DNA from: Congeria kusceri
Lineage: Eukaryota > Mollusca > Bivalvia > Myida > Dreissenidae
Length of the DNA: 64,000 nucleotides
Direction of reading: 5' to 3'
Assembly: GCA_027627225.1 (NCBI GenBank)
Contig: CM051032.1
Coordinates: 67,056,320-67,120,319 of the forward strand
Made by a program: the position numbers and the translations under genes. A model generated the notes under the pieces. That model was not told the origin of the DNA and made no database searches. It worked only from the letters and a program-made list of their open reading frames with translations. Of this stretch, positions 24,901 to 39,900 are shown one piece after another (position 1 is the first letter of the stretch; every line of letters starts with the position of its first letter).

Positions 24901-27900
24901 ATGTGAGCGTTGTTTTTATGGCCCCGGCATCTTGATGTGGGAGACATATAGTGATGCCATGATTCCGTCCGTACAAGGTTAACTAGATTTTCTGTTTCCA
25001 TAAGCACCAACACCGCTTACTACGACACTTGGATACTTGCACAGTTGTTGTTATGACCATTTCTAATCCACCCACATCACCCAACCTCAATTTGACCTTG
25101 ACCTAATTATACCCCCACAAACAAAGTTTAGGGGAGTATATAGGAGTGAGCTTGTTGGTCTGTTGGTTTTCATGGTTTCCGGACGAAAATTCTAGAATGG
25201 CTTGACATTCAAATTATATTTGTAACACATGTGTAGCATCATAAAATACTGGTGAAGTTTGACTTTGGTTACAAACCACTAAATGTTGACAGAGTTATGT
25301 CCCTTTCTTGACTTAAATTCCTTAAAAACATTCTGGACAATAATTTATAACAGGCTTCACATATTTGAATTATTTTAGGTACAAAACTACATAGGTGTAA
25401 CATCATACAATATGAGTCAAGTTTGACTCTGGTTAAAAAACACTAAATGTTGACAGAGTTTTTGGCCCTTTTGGACTTAAATTCCTTACAAACACCATTT
25501 CCGGACAATAACTCAATAAAGGCTTGACATATTCAAATAATAATGATACATGTGTAACATCATTAAGTACAGGTCAACGGCCCCTTTTCGACTTAAATTC
25601 CCTTAAAACAGTTGGTTTTTGGACAAGAACTCATGAAAGACTTCACATATTTAAATTATTTTAGGTACATAGGTGTAACAATACAGGTCAAGTTTGACTT
25701 TGGTTACAACCACTAAATGTTGTCAGAGTCATGGCCCCTATTGAACTTAATTTTTTTCCAAATACACTGTTTCTGGATGATAACTCATGAAAGGCTTAAC
25801 AGATTTAGATAGTTTTTACTACGCAGGTGTAACATCAGGTTGAGTTTAACTTTGGTTACTTTGGTTACAAACCACTAACTGTTGACAAAGTTATGGCCCC
25901 TTTTCGACTTAAAATCCCGAAAAACATGGTTTCTGGACAATATCTCATGAAAGGCTTCACATATTTAAATCATTTTACTTCCATAGGTGTAACATCATAA
26001 AATACAGGTCAAGGTCATTTTTGGTTACATACCACTAAATGTTGACAGATTTATCGCTCCTATTGTACTTAAATTTTTCCAAATACACTGTTAAACATTC
26101 ACAAATTTAAGCATTCTCTTTGGGTCCATTTCTTGTATGCCATAGATTTGTGACAAGGCCATAATTGTGTGGGTATATTTGTCAGTCATGTGACATTTCT
26201 AGTTTTGTACAGGCGTAAGTTGCATAATAGATTATGTGTACCATAAAATCATTTTATATTGCAGTGGTTTTATAGTTTCGCATATTTTGTGATCCAAACA
26301 GAGCAAAAAAAACAACTCGTGTTTATTGTCTTTTGGCATGATAATTAGAAAACATAAACATGAAAATGAAAAATATGCAAATTTAGGACAATGTGACAAT
26401 TAATGAGCCAGTTTTAAAGAATGCGCGAAATTAAGACACTGCAAAATAAAATGATTTTACGGTCTTTGCAAATAGTGAAAATTATCTGAGACATTTTGAT
26501 TATATTCTTGTCGATGGTCAAGATGTATAGCCCTGCCTCCAGGTAAATTTAGCAGTCACAGCGGATGCAAAGTTGAACATGTTAAACAGTTTTCAACCTT
26601 CGAAAGTACACGGAAAAGACATTATCCTGCTAAAATATGCAAGAAAGTGCACAATTCCCTTGAGGAATGGTATCTGTGCATGAATTTGTTGTTGTCCTTT
26701 CAAGGGTAAAGAAAACTTTTAACTTAGCTTAATTGCGTGATGGAACGGTAATGAGAGTCTGTGGAAATGCTTTTAACTTAGCTTTATTGCGTGATGGAAC
26801 GGTAATGAGAGTCTGTGGAAATGCTTTTAACTTAGCTTTATTGCGTGATGGAACGGTAATGAGAGTCTGTGGAAATGCTTTTAACTTAGCTTTATTGCGT
26901 GATGGAACGGTAATGAAAGTCTGTGGAACTGATCCTTTAAATCGAGGTTACGCAATTTCTGGTAAACTAAAAATCCCCCATCTTATCTATTTGGCGTTTA
27001 AAGGGACCTGTTCACAGATTGACGAATTTACAATTTTTAATTTTTTTGTCCCCCATTCCAAAAATAAAAGAACATTGTATACAAAGGGGCAAAATAACAC
27101 TACGGGCCTAGAAATATACTGTAAAAACCATTTCTTTTATGAGTAAACGTCAGTTGGAATTGATGAAATTATAAAGCGTTTGTGATGTTAAACGATGGAA
27201 TAATTTGTTTCTTTTGTTTTCGTTGAAACTGTTGACAACACGTGGAACACTTTCATAAAGTAAATAATGCCGGGTGAAATATAGAGGTCAGAAATGGCCG
27301 ATTGTTTACGGCAATATCCTTTTAATCCTTTTATTTTTTTTTTTTAAATACTTTACTTGTTATACTGAGCTTTTTAGATCCGATGCTTAAATCTGTCAAG
27401 TTAAGATATTTAATGGCATGCTTAAAAAAATGCGAAAATCTGTGAAGATATTTAATTGCATGCTTTAAAAAATGCACAAATCTGTGAACAAGTCCCTTTA
27501 AAAGTATTAATGTTACGCCATCAAGGTGATGGAGACAGTACAACACAATCCACAATGGTTGGTGACCATCATAAATAAGGGCAGATATTTAGACCAAAAT
27601 TTTAAATGTTCAAACAGGCATAATTGCTCACAAAAACAAAGGGCCAGATAGTGCGCAACAGTTTCAGAATGGATCTGTTTCCCATCCGACTGGGAAAATA
27701 TTGGCATGGTAAAATCTTGCTAATTCAGTATTGTGACATCCTGAAATCTTGTTAATTGTATATTTTAGCCAAAGACATTTGCCTTATTTCTTACTTTGAA
27801 GATACTAATTGAAAAGTATTAAATGTAAACGTTAACCCGTTCTATTACTGTAATACCATTATTATTCGTGGGGCACGAATTTTCGTGGATTTCATAGGTA

Positions 27901-30900
27901 GACCAAACCACGAATTCCAGTCCCAAACAAAATTTCATACATTCAGCATCCGAATGTTACCATCATCCAAACATGTTTATTACTAAATATAATTAGTAAC
28001 ATGAACAATCACGGAGATCATGGAGAACAAGCATTGAATTGAATCGCTATAAATAAATACATGTTTTAAACAAATCACGATATTTAAGTACTTAATAAAC
28101 TTTTATCTCTTGATTGGAGCCGCCATAGTAACAGTTTTTAACGCCCTTATTACGAATTGTCATCTCTTGATTGGGGACCACAAGAGTAGCAGTTTGCAAA
28201 TATTAATATAACAACACACATGTCCATTAAATGGCAATTTATGGTTGGGGGTAAATTCAGGACACAGCTACATAGTACCCCTGTACACATGTGACTAATT
28301 GACACGTCTTCAGCGGAGATTAATGGTGCACAAGCATTGCAAATTACTATATGTTCAATTGTGTATATTTAATTTAGGACAAGTACTTTTTAAACATATT
28401 TTATTTCCATCGTATATTTTACATCAACCACGATACAAAAGAACAAATACATCATACAAAGGAAAAAGGGTTGAACCAAAAGTTCTTACAACATTACTGG
28501 CGGTTCGTCCCTAAATATATAGAATTTCACAAATACACACATACAGTTGGTTGGTTGGTTAAACATACTGAATAATAAATTAAGGAAATAAAGGTATTTT
28601 AAGAAGCTAAATTATACAAACTTTTAGAATGCATAAAACAAATAGATCATGCTAATTAAAAACAAAGAAGAGACTTAAAGAACTTCAAAGCAATATCCTG
28701 AACACATTTAAATATATGAAGAAAAAATGTTTATGTTGTATTGTCTTGTCAGTAATAAACCAGAATTGATAAACTGGTAATATAGTACGAATGATCACAA
28801 ATTGGATTCTGTATGTTTGAAGCGTTCTGTCTTCTGTATGTATTTATGGACCGGTGTAAATATAGTTATATTGTCATCAGTACGTAATTCAGGATTGCCA
28901 TAAAGAAGCAGGTCGCAGTTAAGTATGGGAAATACGTGTAACTCGTGGAATGATTGTTTGGTTCTGAAAAGAGGACAATTAAAAAAGTAATGATTGGCAT
29001 CTTCTGAAATATTGCCGCATGCACATTTTGGTGATGCTAACAGATGATTTTGATATAAATGGAAATTCAAATGGCTACAATTATTTCTGAGTCGTGCGTG
29101 CATAACTGATTCAAACCTTTTCCCAACAAGGTAATAAGGTAATAATCGGGAACTTTATGACATTTGAATAACAAGTTTTGTATAGAACTTTTGAATTTAG
29201 ATAGTCAATGTTACGTAAATCTATATGCAGATTATTCCATAGATCAATAGCAGAGGGAATAAAAGACTGTGAGTATAGTTGAGTTCTCCTTCTTACAGTT
29301 ATATAATCTGAGGAATTCCTTAAGTTGTACGAGGACACTTGATTTACAGTGTTAGGTAAGAGTTTTCTGAGAAAATCACGACAATCGTTGTGATGCATTT
29401 TGTATATCGTGACAAGTTTGATATAACGCCTTCGATCTTCTAAACTTAACCAGTTTATTTCTGTATACAATTCTTTTAATGAAACCGATCTAGTTAGGCC
29501 AGAAACTATTCTTGCAGCTTCATTTTGAATTTTATCTAACGTTTGCTTTTCATATAAGCTGCAACCATCCCAAACCACGCAAGAGTATTATAATATTGGT
29601 CTTAGATAGGAAATATATAAACGATTAAGGGTTTTTCTGGATACTGCGAATTTAAGTCTTCTGATATTACCTAAGATGTTTAGTAATATTTTTGATGTTA
29701 GCGTGCCACTTACCAACATTGCTAAAAGTAATTCCAAGGTGTTTATGTGTCTGTACAAATTTGATGGGGGTGTTTTCAAATAGCAAACATGGATTATTAA
29801 TATTGGGTTGTAATGAAAATAAAATGGCCTCAGTTTTATTTGGGTTAAAGTCCACTAACCAGGTTTTGGACCATTTACTAATTAAAGAGAGGTCATGGTT
29901 CAGAATGCCATCTAAGTCACTTAACGTGGACGTTGTACATGCTAAGGACGTGTCATCAGCAAACAGTCGTGTAAAGCTTAACAGATTTTCAACTATGTCG
30001 TTCATGTATGTGAGAAAAAACAATGGTCCTAAAACAGAGCCTTGTGGTACACCAGCTTTTATTATTAGTACATCGGATAAAGCTGACCCTATGAAAACAC
30101 TTTGTGTTCGATTCGATATGTAATTTTTTATCCAGGCTAACAAATTGCCACAAAAACCAAACTGGTGTAACTTGAATATGAGACCATGGTGCCACACCAT
30201 TTCAAAAGCTCTTGAAACATCGCAAAACACAGTACAAGTGAATTGTTTGTCATCGATAGAATGAGTTATTTGATCAAAGATGTTGATGAGTTGGGCAACA
30301 GTTGAATGTCCTCTTAAAAATCCAGACTGTTTTGAATAAATCAATTTATTTGATACAAGATGATTATAAAGGTGCTTATGCACAATTCTTTCCATTAGTT
30401 TGCCGACGCAACTTAACAGGAAAATTGCTCTATAATTTGAAGTGAGATTAGCATCGCCCTTTTTAAAAAGAGGCATTACAGTAGCTGAATTCCAGACTGA
30501 GGGAAACTGACATTCACTGAGCGACTTATTGAATAGTAAACAAAAATAGTATCACATGTGCGCTTAAGTACTAGGTGACTATAATTAAATCAGAACCTAC
30601 TGCTTTTTTGGATACAAGTGGTTTTATAATATCTTTAATTTCCGATTCTTCAATAGAAAGATGGTCAAGTTTTGTATTTGAAAGTTCACGAAAACAAGCA
30701 GATTGACAGATGTGTCATCTAGACTAGAAATTGATGTAAAATAATTGTTTAGACAGTTGGCTTTATCACAATCAGTCATATGAAACTCCTCAATCCCATT
30801 GTTATTGACAGACTTTAGCGGTGGGATAGTTTCAGAGTAAGTTTTAGACTTCATAAATTGTTTAATTAATCTTCAATACTGCTTAGGATTAGTAGTGTTC

Positions 30901-33900
30901 AACTCGTTTATGTTCAGTTCTAGGTTCGCATAAAAATGTTCTTTTGCATGTTTTATCATATTATTGACTTTGTTTCGAATTTACTTGTATTTATGCCAGT
31001 TAGCTGGTGATGGGTTTTTTATAGCATTTAATCTTAGACGATCGTGTTTCCGTGAATGTGTTCTTATTGCTGAGTTATACCGAGGTTTATCGTTAGGGCG
31101 GATTGTAACTAATTTGTTTGAAATACAAACCTTCATCAATTCCAACAGTTTATCAGTAAATAGTTTAGTGGCATCATCAATATGTGTTGAATTAATGAAG
31201 TCCCAATTTTCATTAGCAATTAGATCATTTAGCCTGTTAAAGTCGCCTTTTAAATAGATCCAAACATGTCGTTTTATAGGTTTCGCAGTGTGAACAGGGA
31301 TATGTATATGTGCTAGAGTTGTTCTATGGTCACTAATTGCGTTTGGGACATGTATAACATCAGTGTGTAGTGAATTAAGGGTCTTAGAAATAATAATAGG
31401 ATCTGTTAGAGTAGATGATGTGTCACAGACTCTTGTTGGTTGAGTAAATATGTTTTGCATATTAAATATAAGCATGATTTGAGAAAGTCTTGTGTTATTG
31501 TTAAACTGGTTTTCATTAATATCGCCTAAAATAACAATGCCCTTTCAATCATTAGTTCAAAGTGGTTCCAGAAATTAGAGTCAGTGTTTGGAGGTCGATA
31601 AATGCAGCATAATAAAAAACATCAATTTGCCAGTGTTAACTTCGATGGTTTACTTCCCTAAAATGGTTTGTCAGACATTAAATAATATGTTAATATTATA
31701 AACATCCAACTGGAAATGATTATAATGCAAAAATTTTTATGATATAGTACAATTGTGCTAATATAAATCAACAAAACAACATAATTTTATGCAGACAAGT
31801 TTAACAGATACATTATTTTCCATTTTCCAGTTTATTATGTCTAAAAACCTCCTTAGAGTACAATGTGGTTAGGAACAGTACACAAAATAATGATTATGCA
31901 ACTGTTCACAATTTTACTGGTTGGCGAGTAGTATCCGTGATTTTTTAGTAGTTTTTCTTTATTTTCAATCGCGTAAGTAATACTTTTAATGAAAAGCTTG
32001 TTGCAGTACAAAGTTTGGCTCCTTCAGTTTACGAGGATCTAAATATCTTGTCATGACGTCATATGATTTTTTCCATATAAGGGGCTCCAAAGGGGTTATC
32101 AATAAGCATTACTTGAAGCAATAAAACTAGTAGTATCCGTGATCTTTCCTTTTAGTTGAAAATGGGAATTTTGTGGTACACACCTCAAGATTTTAATTGC
32201 TCTATACTGTTCTACATTATATTACCTACATCATAATGATGTAATATTATTAAATTCTATGCCAGATTAGCGGTGAAAATGCGATTACTAACATAAGTGG
32301 ATGACAGAAAATGGTCCTTTGATGACCCCTTTGGCGCCCCTTAAAAATTGACTGGTGGTAACCAGGAGATAACCATGTTATTATCGAAGTAGACATCCCT
32401 CCTGCATTGAAATTTTGTCAGAATCGTCCTGAAACTAGCCGTATAATTGAGTAAACATTTTAAAATATCAATTTATTGTTAATATTTGCTGTGAGTAAAC
32501 ATTTTGCAATTGCAATTCATCTGTTTTTTAGAAAATTTATTTCATGAAAAATGTGTGTTGAATATATGGATGGTGTTGTTTGAATACTAAAATTGCTGCT
32601 TTAGGCCAGGACTTTTTGATTGTACGGTTTACAAAACCGGCGAACATACATTTTCCGAAAGTGAAAAAAAATAATAATTTAATTACGATGTTTTTTTTAA
32701 CGATGGGGCACGAAACGTTCAAATTTTCGAAATATTTTGAGTACGAATATAATAATTTGTTCGGTAAGTCCGTTTACTTCCGTGAAACTGCTTTTAGTTT
32801 TTGACGGTATCACACAGTGATTGCCGATCAAGATCAACAAATTGTTCCGGAATTTCACGGACAATTTTTTTAAGCAAAGTGTCCGCCGTTGTTTATGTAC
32901 ATGTAAAACCCGTGTTTTCTACAAAAGAGTGCGAAATGTCTGCTGAAACACGACGTCACGTTCCACGCATGGAAAGCGTGCGTGTACCGATCATGTGCTT
33001 TACTAAATGCAGGTCGTTAAAGACATTGGGTGTCCTAGTTTCCCGTCAAAGGAATGTTAATCCCATGCATGATTTTTGCAGGGAGAAACCCCGTTATTGT
33101 GGTCAGTGAAGTGTTCAAGTTTGAGGGTTGTCTCATAAATATGTGCTAGTATCCAAAATTGAACAAAAAGATTGGTACAGCAAATAGAGAAAAAATAGGT
33201 AAATTATAAACAAATTGTCGTGGTTTTTCCATGCAAATTTACTTATTAGTGGACAAAAAATTAGCAAGTGATTTTTAGTTCGTAAATTGTTGAATTTATT
33301 ATATATTGTAAACTTCTAATAATGTTCAACATGTTTCATAGACGGCCCTTAAAATGACTTTTCCATTTGATGACAGTTAATATTACCGTTAGAAGTACAG
33401 TTATTCATGGAAAGAATGAAACGTGAGAAAATCAACACTGTTTTTAACAATACAGTGACATTTGTCTTTAACATTTGACGCACAGGCACGATGTGCACGA
33501 GGAAAATTTCCCGCCGTTTTTGCAAGAACAAAGCATGTATATAATATAAATATATTTTAATCAAGATCTTTACAATTCACCAATTATCCAGTCAGTACTA
33601 TGTTCAACAGCTGTAACGATTAAAACAGTGTTAAAACACTAAATACATGCCCATATGAACATAATTAATCGAATAAAAAAGGCTCCATCAGTAGATCGAG
33701 TGTAACCTAAAGATTCGAGAACGACAAGAATAGTGGGTTTGGACATGATGTCACTGCGAATGTGATGCGCACTGGACATAAATTTCTGGAAAAAATCATT
33801 ACTTTCAGTTTCGCAACAACAATGATGCTTTTGCTTTTAAAAGGCTAGAGGTATGCCGTTTAAATGGTGATGTTTCGTTTATTTCATTTCGTTTAAACTT

Positions 33901-36900
33901 GTACAAAAAATTGAAAACATCTTAGCCTTAAATTTAATAGCTAAAATGCACCAGATAACGTCATTTGACACATGCCGCAAAAAGAATGACGTACGGAGGG
34001 CATACCCCTCCCTAACCCACCCCTCTCGGGACGGGGACGCCAAAAAATATCCTGTGGAAGGCACTGGATGTATATTTTCAGGAGGCATTTGTAACAAATA
34101 ATATCATTAGTAACAAGATCTTCTTGCGGGCACATCGAAACGAGGATGTGCGGACAGACAGCTTTGTCTCGTATACACTTAAAAGAGAAAGTCATGGTTG
34201 CATTTTGTTGATGATATATATTTTCGCGACACAATGAGAATTTCTTATTTGCCTTGTATTTTGTTTCTGTCACAATTGTAATGCAATAATTTAACACACA
34301 CTAGCTGTTCAGTTTATATCTGATAAATTTCATATATACATGAAGATTTAGCATTTACACAGAGTTGAATATTTTTAAAAAAAATATGTTAAAACTGGTT
34401 TCTCATTTTTAATAAGAATTAAGACTTAATAAGAATCCAGACAATTAACGTCATATTATTTGGACGTTTCTCTTGATATAGTTAAATTTAATATGTTTTT
34501 CGAGACCTCACAGCAATTATTTTCAAAATTTGCGTTGTGTGGTTAGATTAAGCTCATTTTGCAAGGTCTGTGTTCGGGCAGTTGTGGATTCCAGTCCTGC
34601 ACAGGTTAACTCGTCTTCTTTTAAAAAGGCATATCACTTTACATTTTGTAAATCCATACAAGTATACAACTTTGTGGTAAAATCAATTTTAATGATGCCG
34701 TTAACATATATGCATCTATTACACTTATTTACTCTGTAAAATGCATAAATACAAACGGTTAAACTGCATATAAAACATTGGTAATAAAACAGTTTATACC
34801 ATGTTTGACGTCTTATTCTAACTTCACATAATAGTGTGTTTTAATGTTGATATTGTTATTAATTATAAATTGCTAATGGGAAATCGTTCGTTGTGTTAAG
34901 ATTTGAACACTTTTTAAACGATTGTTGTTTAAAGGAACATAACTGTTAGTAGTAAGAAGACATGCAGCTTAAGCCTCTAGGCATATGGTCGCGAAAATAT
35001 ATTACAAATGCTTAAAAATCTCAAACCCTTTCAAATGTGCAAAATCAGTTATAGTTTATTGACTTGTTTGTAATTTAAATGAAATTATACTTACAAACAC
35101 AGGTTCCAAGTGTTCAGTATTCATATATATTTTTGTTTAAACATCACAATCATGTTTAAATCATTTCAGACTTGAGCAATGAAAGTCAACTGATAACATC
35201 ATAAATGCATAGCATGGTATGGTGTACTGTAAATGTCATAAAATTGCACTATATATACCCTTGTGTAAGTTCAAAATTACATAAGTTATATTCTTGAAAC
35301 TTGGAATATACCTTTATCATCAGCTCAAATATCAAATGCCACATTTTCCATAACTCAGTTTTTAAAAATTTTGACATAGTTGTGGCCCTTTTTCACATAG
35401 ATTTTCAGATTAAAGTTTATATTCAAAACTTCTGTAACTTCAAAACTACAAAAGTTATTGAAATTTAGAATATACCTTAATGTCATCAACTCCATCAAGT
35501 GCCACATTCCCAATAACTCAGTTTTACTGTTTTATATTTTGACATAGTTATGTCCCTTTTTCACATAGATTTTCAGGTTAAAGTTTATAATTAAAACTTT
35601 TGTTACTTCAAAATTACATAAGTTATTCACTTGAAAATTAGAATATACCTTTGTCCTCAACTCCAGCTTCAAGTTCTACATTCCCCATAACTCTGTTTTG
35701 TATTTTGACAGATATATGCCCTTTTTTTCACATAGATGTTCAGGTTATGTCCCAGGTTATGTCCTCAGACTGAATTCAGTATTTATTCAGACAGAGATCA
35801 GACAGAATTCAGTTTCATGGGTGTATGTTCAACAATTCTCACCAAATTGATATTAAAGATTGTTTTTGACCTAGAGGGGGCATATATGTTTTACAAACAG
35901 CTCTTGTTTTAATAAATAGATTATCAAGCTTGTGATTTTTTCAAAGTATAACTTTTTCCGCATCATGAAAATGTCTAAGTCAGAATTTCTGCAACTGTAA
36001 AATATCTAAGTGTCAATATTCCACATACCCTTCGCATGTTCTCCGCATCTAAGAAATTTCTCCGCAAAGCCCAAATCATTTTTGCGGAAAAAATGTGGAG
36101 AATCTGCAGAAACTGAAGATTTCCGCAACATTTCCGCATCTATTCCACATTTTCTATGCTTCTTGAAATGCAATGCTGAAATCTGAGCTAAGGGTGGTAT
36201 TCATAAAAATCTTGATCTATTCTTTTTCAAGCTTCATGAATGTTTCCAGAATTTCAGTAATCTTCATGAAGTGTACCTTAAAATTTCATGCATAAAACTT
36301 CACGAAGTTTGTTATTAGAGGTTTTCAAGAAGACTTCATGAATAATGCTTAATGGCATAAAAAATTCTCGATCTCATGAAGTCCAAATGACTTGCAGATC
36401 GGCCTAGATAAATAATTTTATTATGTAGAGCAAATAAAATGTGGATATCAGTGTACTATTCTGACTTTAGTATGTTTGAGTGTATCAGTGAAAACTGAGC
36501 TATGTCATGGAAAGTTCATGGAAAAATCATGTAATTTTGTTTTCAGCAGGTTGTTTGAACCCTGATTTCATCAGGACTAACTGGTTCAATTTGTATTTCA
36601 GCATCGTTGCGTGAGTATCTTCACGGACAAAGCGAACCAGCCGACAGGTTTTGCCTTGGGAAGCATTGAAGGTCGCTGTGCTGTCCACTATGTGAACCCC
36701 GCCAACCCCAAGGATAACTTCACCTTCAAGTGCCATCGCCAGAATGGCACCTCAAGTAACTTGCAGGACATTTATGCTGTAAGTCTGTTGCTGTGAATGT
36801 CAGTAGCTCTGAAGTCTGTTACTGTTCAGTCAGTAGTTTTTGCCAATCTGTAGCCCTTAAGTGTGTTTTGCTGTTTCAGTCGCTCTGTAAGTCTGTTGCT

Positions 36901-39900
36901 GTAAATGTGAGTAGCTCTGTAAGTCTGTTGCTGTGAATGTGAGTAGCTCTGTAAGTCTGTTGCTGTAAATGTCAGTGGCTCTATAAGTCTGTTGCTGTGA
37001 ATGTCAGTCGCTTTGTAAGCCTGTTGCTGTGAATGTCAGTCGCTTTGTAAGTCTGTTGCTGTGAATGTCAGTCGCTTTGTAAGTCTGTTGCTGTGAATGT
37101 CAGTCGCTCTGTAAGTCTGTTAATGTAAATGTCAGTCTCTCTGAAACTTTGTTGCTGTGAATGTCAGTCGCTCTGTAAGTCTGGTTCTGTGTCAGTCGCT
37201 CTGTAAGTTTGTTGCTGTGAACGTGAGTAGCTCTGTAAGTCTGTTGCTGTGAATGTCAGTAGCTCGGTAATTCTGTTGCTGTGAATGTCAGTTGCTGTGT
37301 AAGTCTGTTGCTGTGAATGTCAGTCACTGTGTAAGTCTGTTGCTGTGAATGTCAGTCACTGTGTAAGTCTGGTGCTGTGAATGTCAGTCACTGTGTAAGT
37401 CTGGTGCTGTGAATGTGAGTAGCTCTGTAAGTCTGTTGCTGTGAAAGGGTCAGTCGCTCTTTAAGTCTGTTTCTGTGAATGTCAGTCGCTCTGTATGTCT
37501 ATTGCTGTGAATGTAGGTCACTCTGTAAGTCTGTTGCTGTGAATGTCATTCGCTCTGTAAGTCTGTTGCTGTGAATGTCATTCGCTCTGTAAGTCTGTTG
37601 CTGTGAATTTTCAGTCGCTCTGTAAGTCTGTTGCTGTGAATGTCAGTCGCTCTGTAAGTCTGTTGCTGTGAATATCAGTCGCTCTGTAAGTCTGTTGCTT
37701 TGAATGTCAGTCACTCTGTAAGTCTGTTGCTGTGAATATCAGTCGCTCTGTAAGTCTGTTGCTGTGAATATCAGTCGCTCTGTAAGTCTGTTGCTTTGAA
37801 TGTCATTCACTCTGTAAGTCTGTTGCTTTGTATGTCAGTCGCTCTGTAAGTCTGTTGCTTTGAATGTCAGTCGCTCTGTAAGTCTGTTGCTTTGAATGTC
37901 AGTCGCTCTGTAAGTCTGTTGCTTTGAATGTCAGTCGCTCTGTAAGTCTGTTGCTGTGAATGTCAGTCGCTCTGTAAGTCTGTTGCTTTGAATGTCAGTC
38001 GCTCTGTAAGTCTGTTGCTTGGAATGTCAGTCGCTCTGTAAGTCTGTTGCTTTGAATGTCAGTCACTCTGTAAGTCTGTTGCTTTGAATGTCAGTCGTGC
38101 TGTAAGTCTGTTGCTTTGAATGTCAGTCGCGCTGTAAGTCTGTTGCTTTGAATGTCAGTCACTCTGTAAGTCTGTTGCTTTGAATGTCAGTCGCTCTGTA
38201 AGTCTGTTGCTTTGAATGTCAGTCACTCTGTAAGTCTGGTGCTGTGAATGTCAGTCGCTCTGTAAGTCTGTTGCTTTGAATGTCAGTTGCTCTGTAAGTC
38301 TGTTGCTGTGAATGGCAGTCGCTCTGTAAGTCTGTTGCTGTGAATGTGAGTAGCTCGGTAAGTCTGTTGCTGTGAATGTCAGTAGCTCTGTAAGTCTGTT
38401 GCTTTGAACGTCAGTCGCTCTGTAAGTCTGTTGCTGTGAATGGCAGTAGATCTATAAGTTTGTTACTGGTAGTCAGTAGTTTTGCCAGTCTGTAGCCCTT
38501 CATAAATTTGTGGAAACAAAAATTAGTGTTGGCGACACACCCTTTGCAGAAACATGTGTCGTGGGGGCATCCGTGTCTGTTATACATCTTGTTTAAAATG
38601 GCGGGATAGGGGGGCATTATTAGCTCACCTGAGCTAATCAAATCATTTTGAATTGTTAAAAACATGGTAGCCAGGGGGGCGGGGCAGTTTTCCTTATATG
38701 GCTGTATTGAAACTTTAAACATCTTCTTGTCTGAAACCACTGACTGGATTTCAAAATAATTTCACATAAATGTTCCTAGGGTGATCCTCTATCAAATTTC
38801 TTGAAATCATTATGATTTGTTAAAAAACATGGCCGCCAGGGGGCAGGGCAGTTTTCCTTATATGGCTATATTGAAAACTGTAAAAATCTTCTTGTCTGAA
38901 ACCACTTGCTGGATTTCAAAATAATTTCACATACATGTTCCTTGGGTGACTGTCTACCAAATTCCTGGAAATCATTTTGATTCGTTCAAAATAATGGCCG
39001 GCAGAGGGTGGGACAATGTTCCTTATATGGCTATATTAAACAATATTTTTGTTAAAAGCCATTATGATGCTTTACCCTCAGGTGAGCGACCTAGGGCCAT
39101 CTTGGCCCTCTTGTTTGATAATTAAATAATACAGGTTAGTTAAAAAAGTGCATTGCATGTGAGTTTAACATCTAGTTCATTAGGTCAAATGCCATACAAA
39201 CTTCTTTACGCACAGCCGGGTGACATGAAACTTATATCAGATCAGGTTGAAACCTGTAGCCATATAGGTTTTCTTGATAAAATGTGGGTTGTACAAAGTG
39301 AAACAACTAGTTCACTAATTCAAGTTATATATAAAGCTTTCTTACACTGAGTTTTCAGTCTTCCCACAAGGCGCATGTGAGTTTGGTTGGTGGTCACCAT
39401 ACGGGACAGGTGGGGTTTCCTCCGGGTACTCCGTTTTGCCCCCACAGCACAAGACCACACCAAAATTGAAATACACTTCAGTAAAAAATAAATAGCTGGA
39501 AATTACAGCTATTATGCAAAATTCCTCCCAACTTTCGGTGTGTCTGGTAACATTAAGCAGGGATGCTGGGACACATCCCTGGTCCTCACATAATGCCACT
39601 TTGGCACGAATGACCTAATAAAACTCCAAATACACATCGAGGGCTGAGCGTGAAACTATTGTATCTGCTTAACATTTCTTTATCATACCACAATGCTGAT
39701 ATCAGCCTGATACAAAGGTGCCTGATATATTTTTTTATATCAGGTCAGTAGCGTTTAGGCCTATATCAGTCAATGTTTGGAGGTACGTCATATTATTCGG
39801 AAACAACTATAAAGTAACAGTTTCAGTAAAAATATATCAGATTCAACAAAACAAACAATTTGATACCAAGAACGTATATAGTTTATTATTTTTAATCGTC

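Larger units (their letters stand above)
28795..31615 (-). mobile_element. 5'-truncated non-LTR retrotransposon (Jockey/CR1 group)
   Basis: Antisense within RAE1 intron 7. In order on the minus strand: endonuclease tail, reverse transcriptase, thumb and a Cys-rich C-terminal region. Broken by at least one frameshift and one stop. The start is cut within the endonuclease near 31615 ([13 protein letters not shown]), as usual for 5'-truncated LINEs. Clade assignment is from motif style only. Confidence 0.9.

Noticed and set aside
26733..27146. 137-residue open frame as a gene
   Set aside because: Half is the 54-bp tandem repeat and the rest has no recognisable motif or splice context.
29692..30123. 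Plus-strand frame over the LINE
   Set aside because: Antisense shadow of the reverse transcriptase.
36779..38500. CRISPR-like look of the 32-bp repeats
   Set aside because: Units are contiguous without unique spacers and sit in an animal intron; it is a minisatellite.
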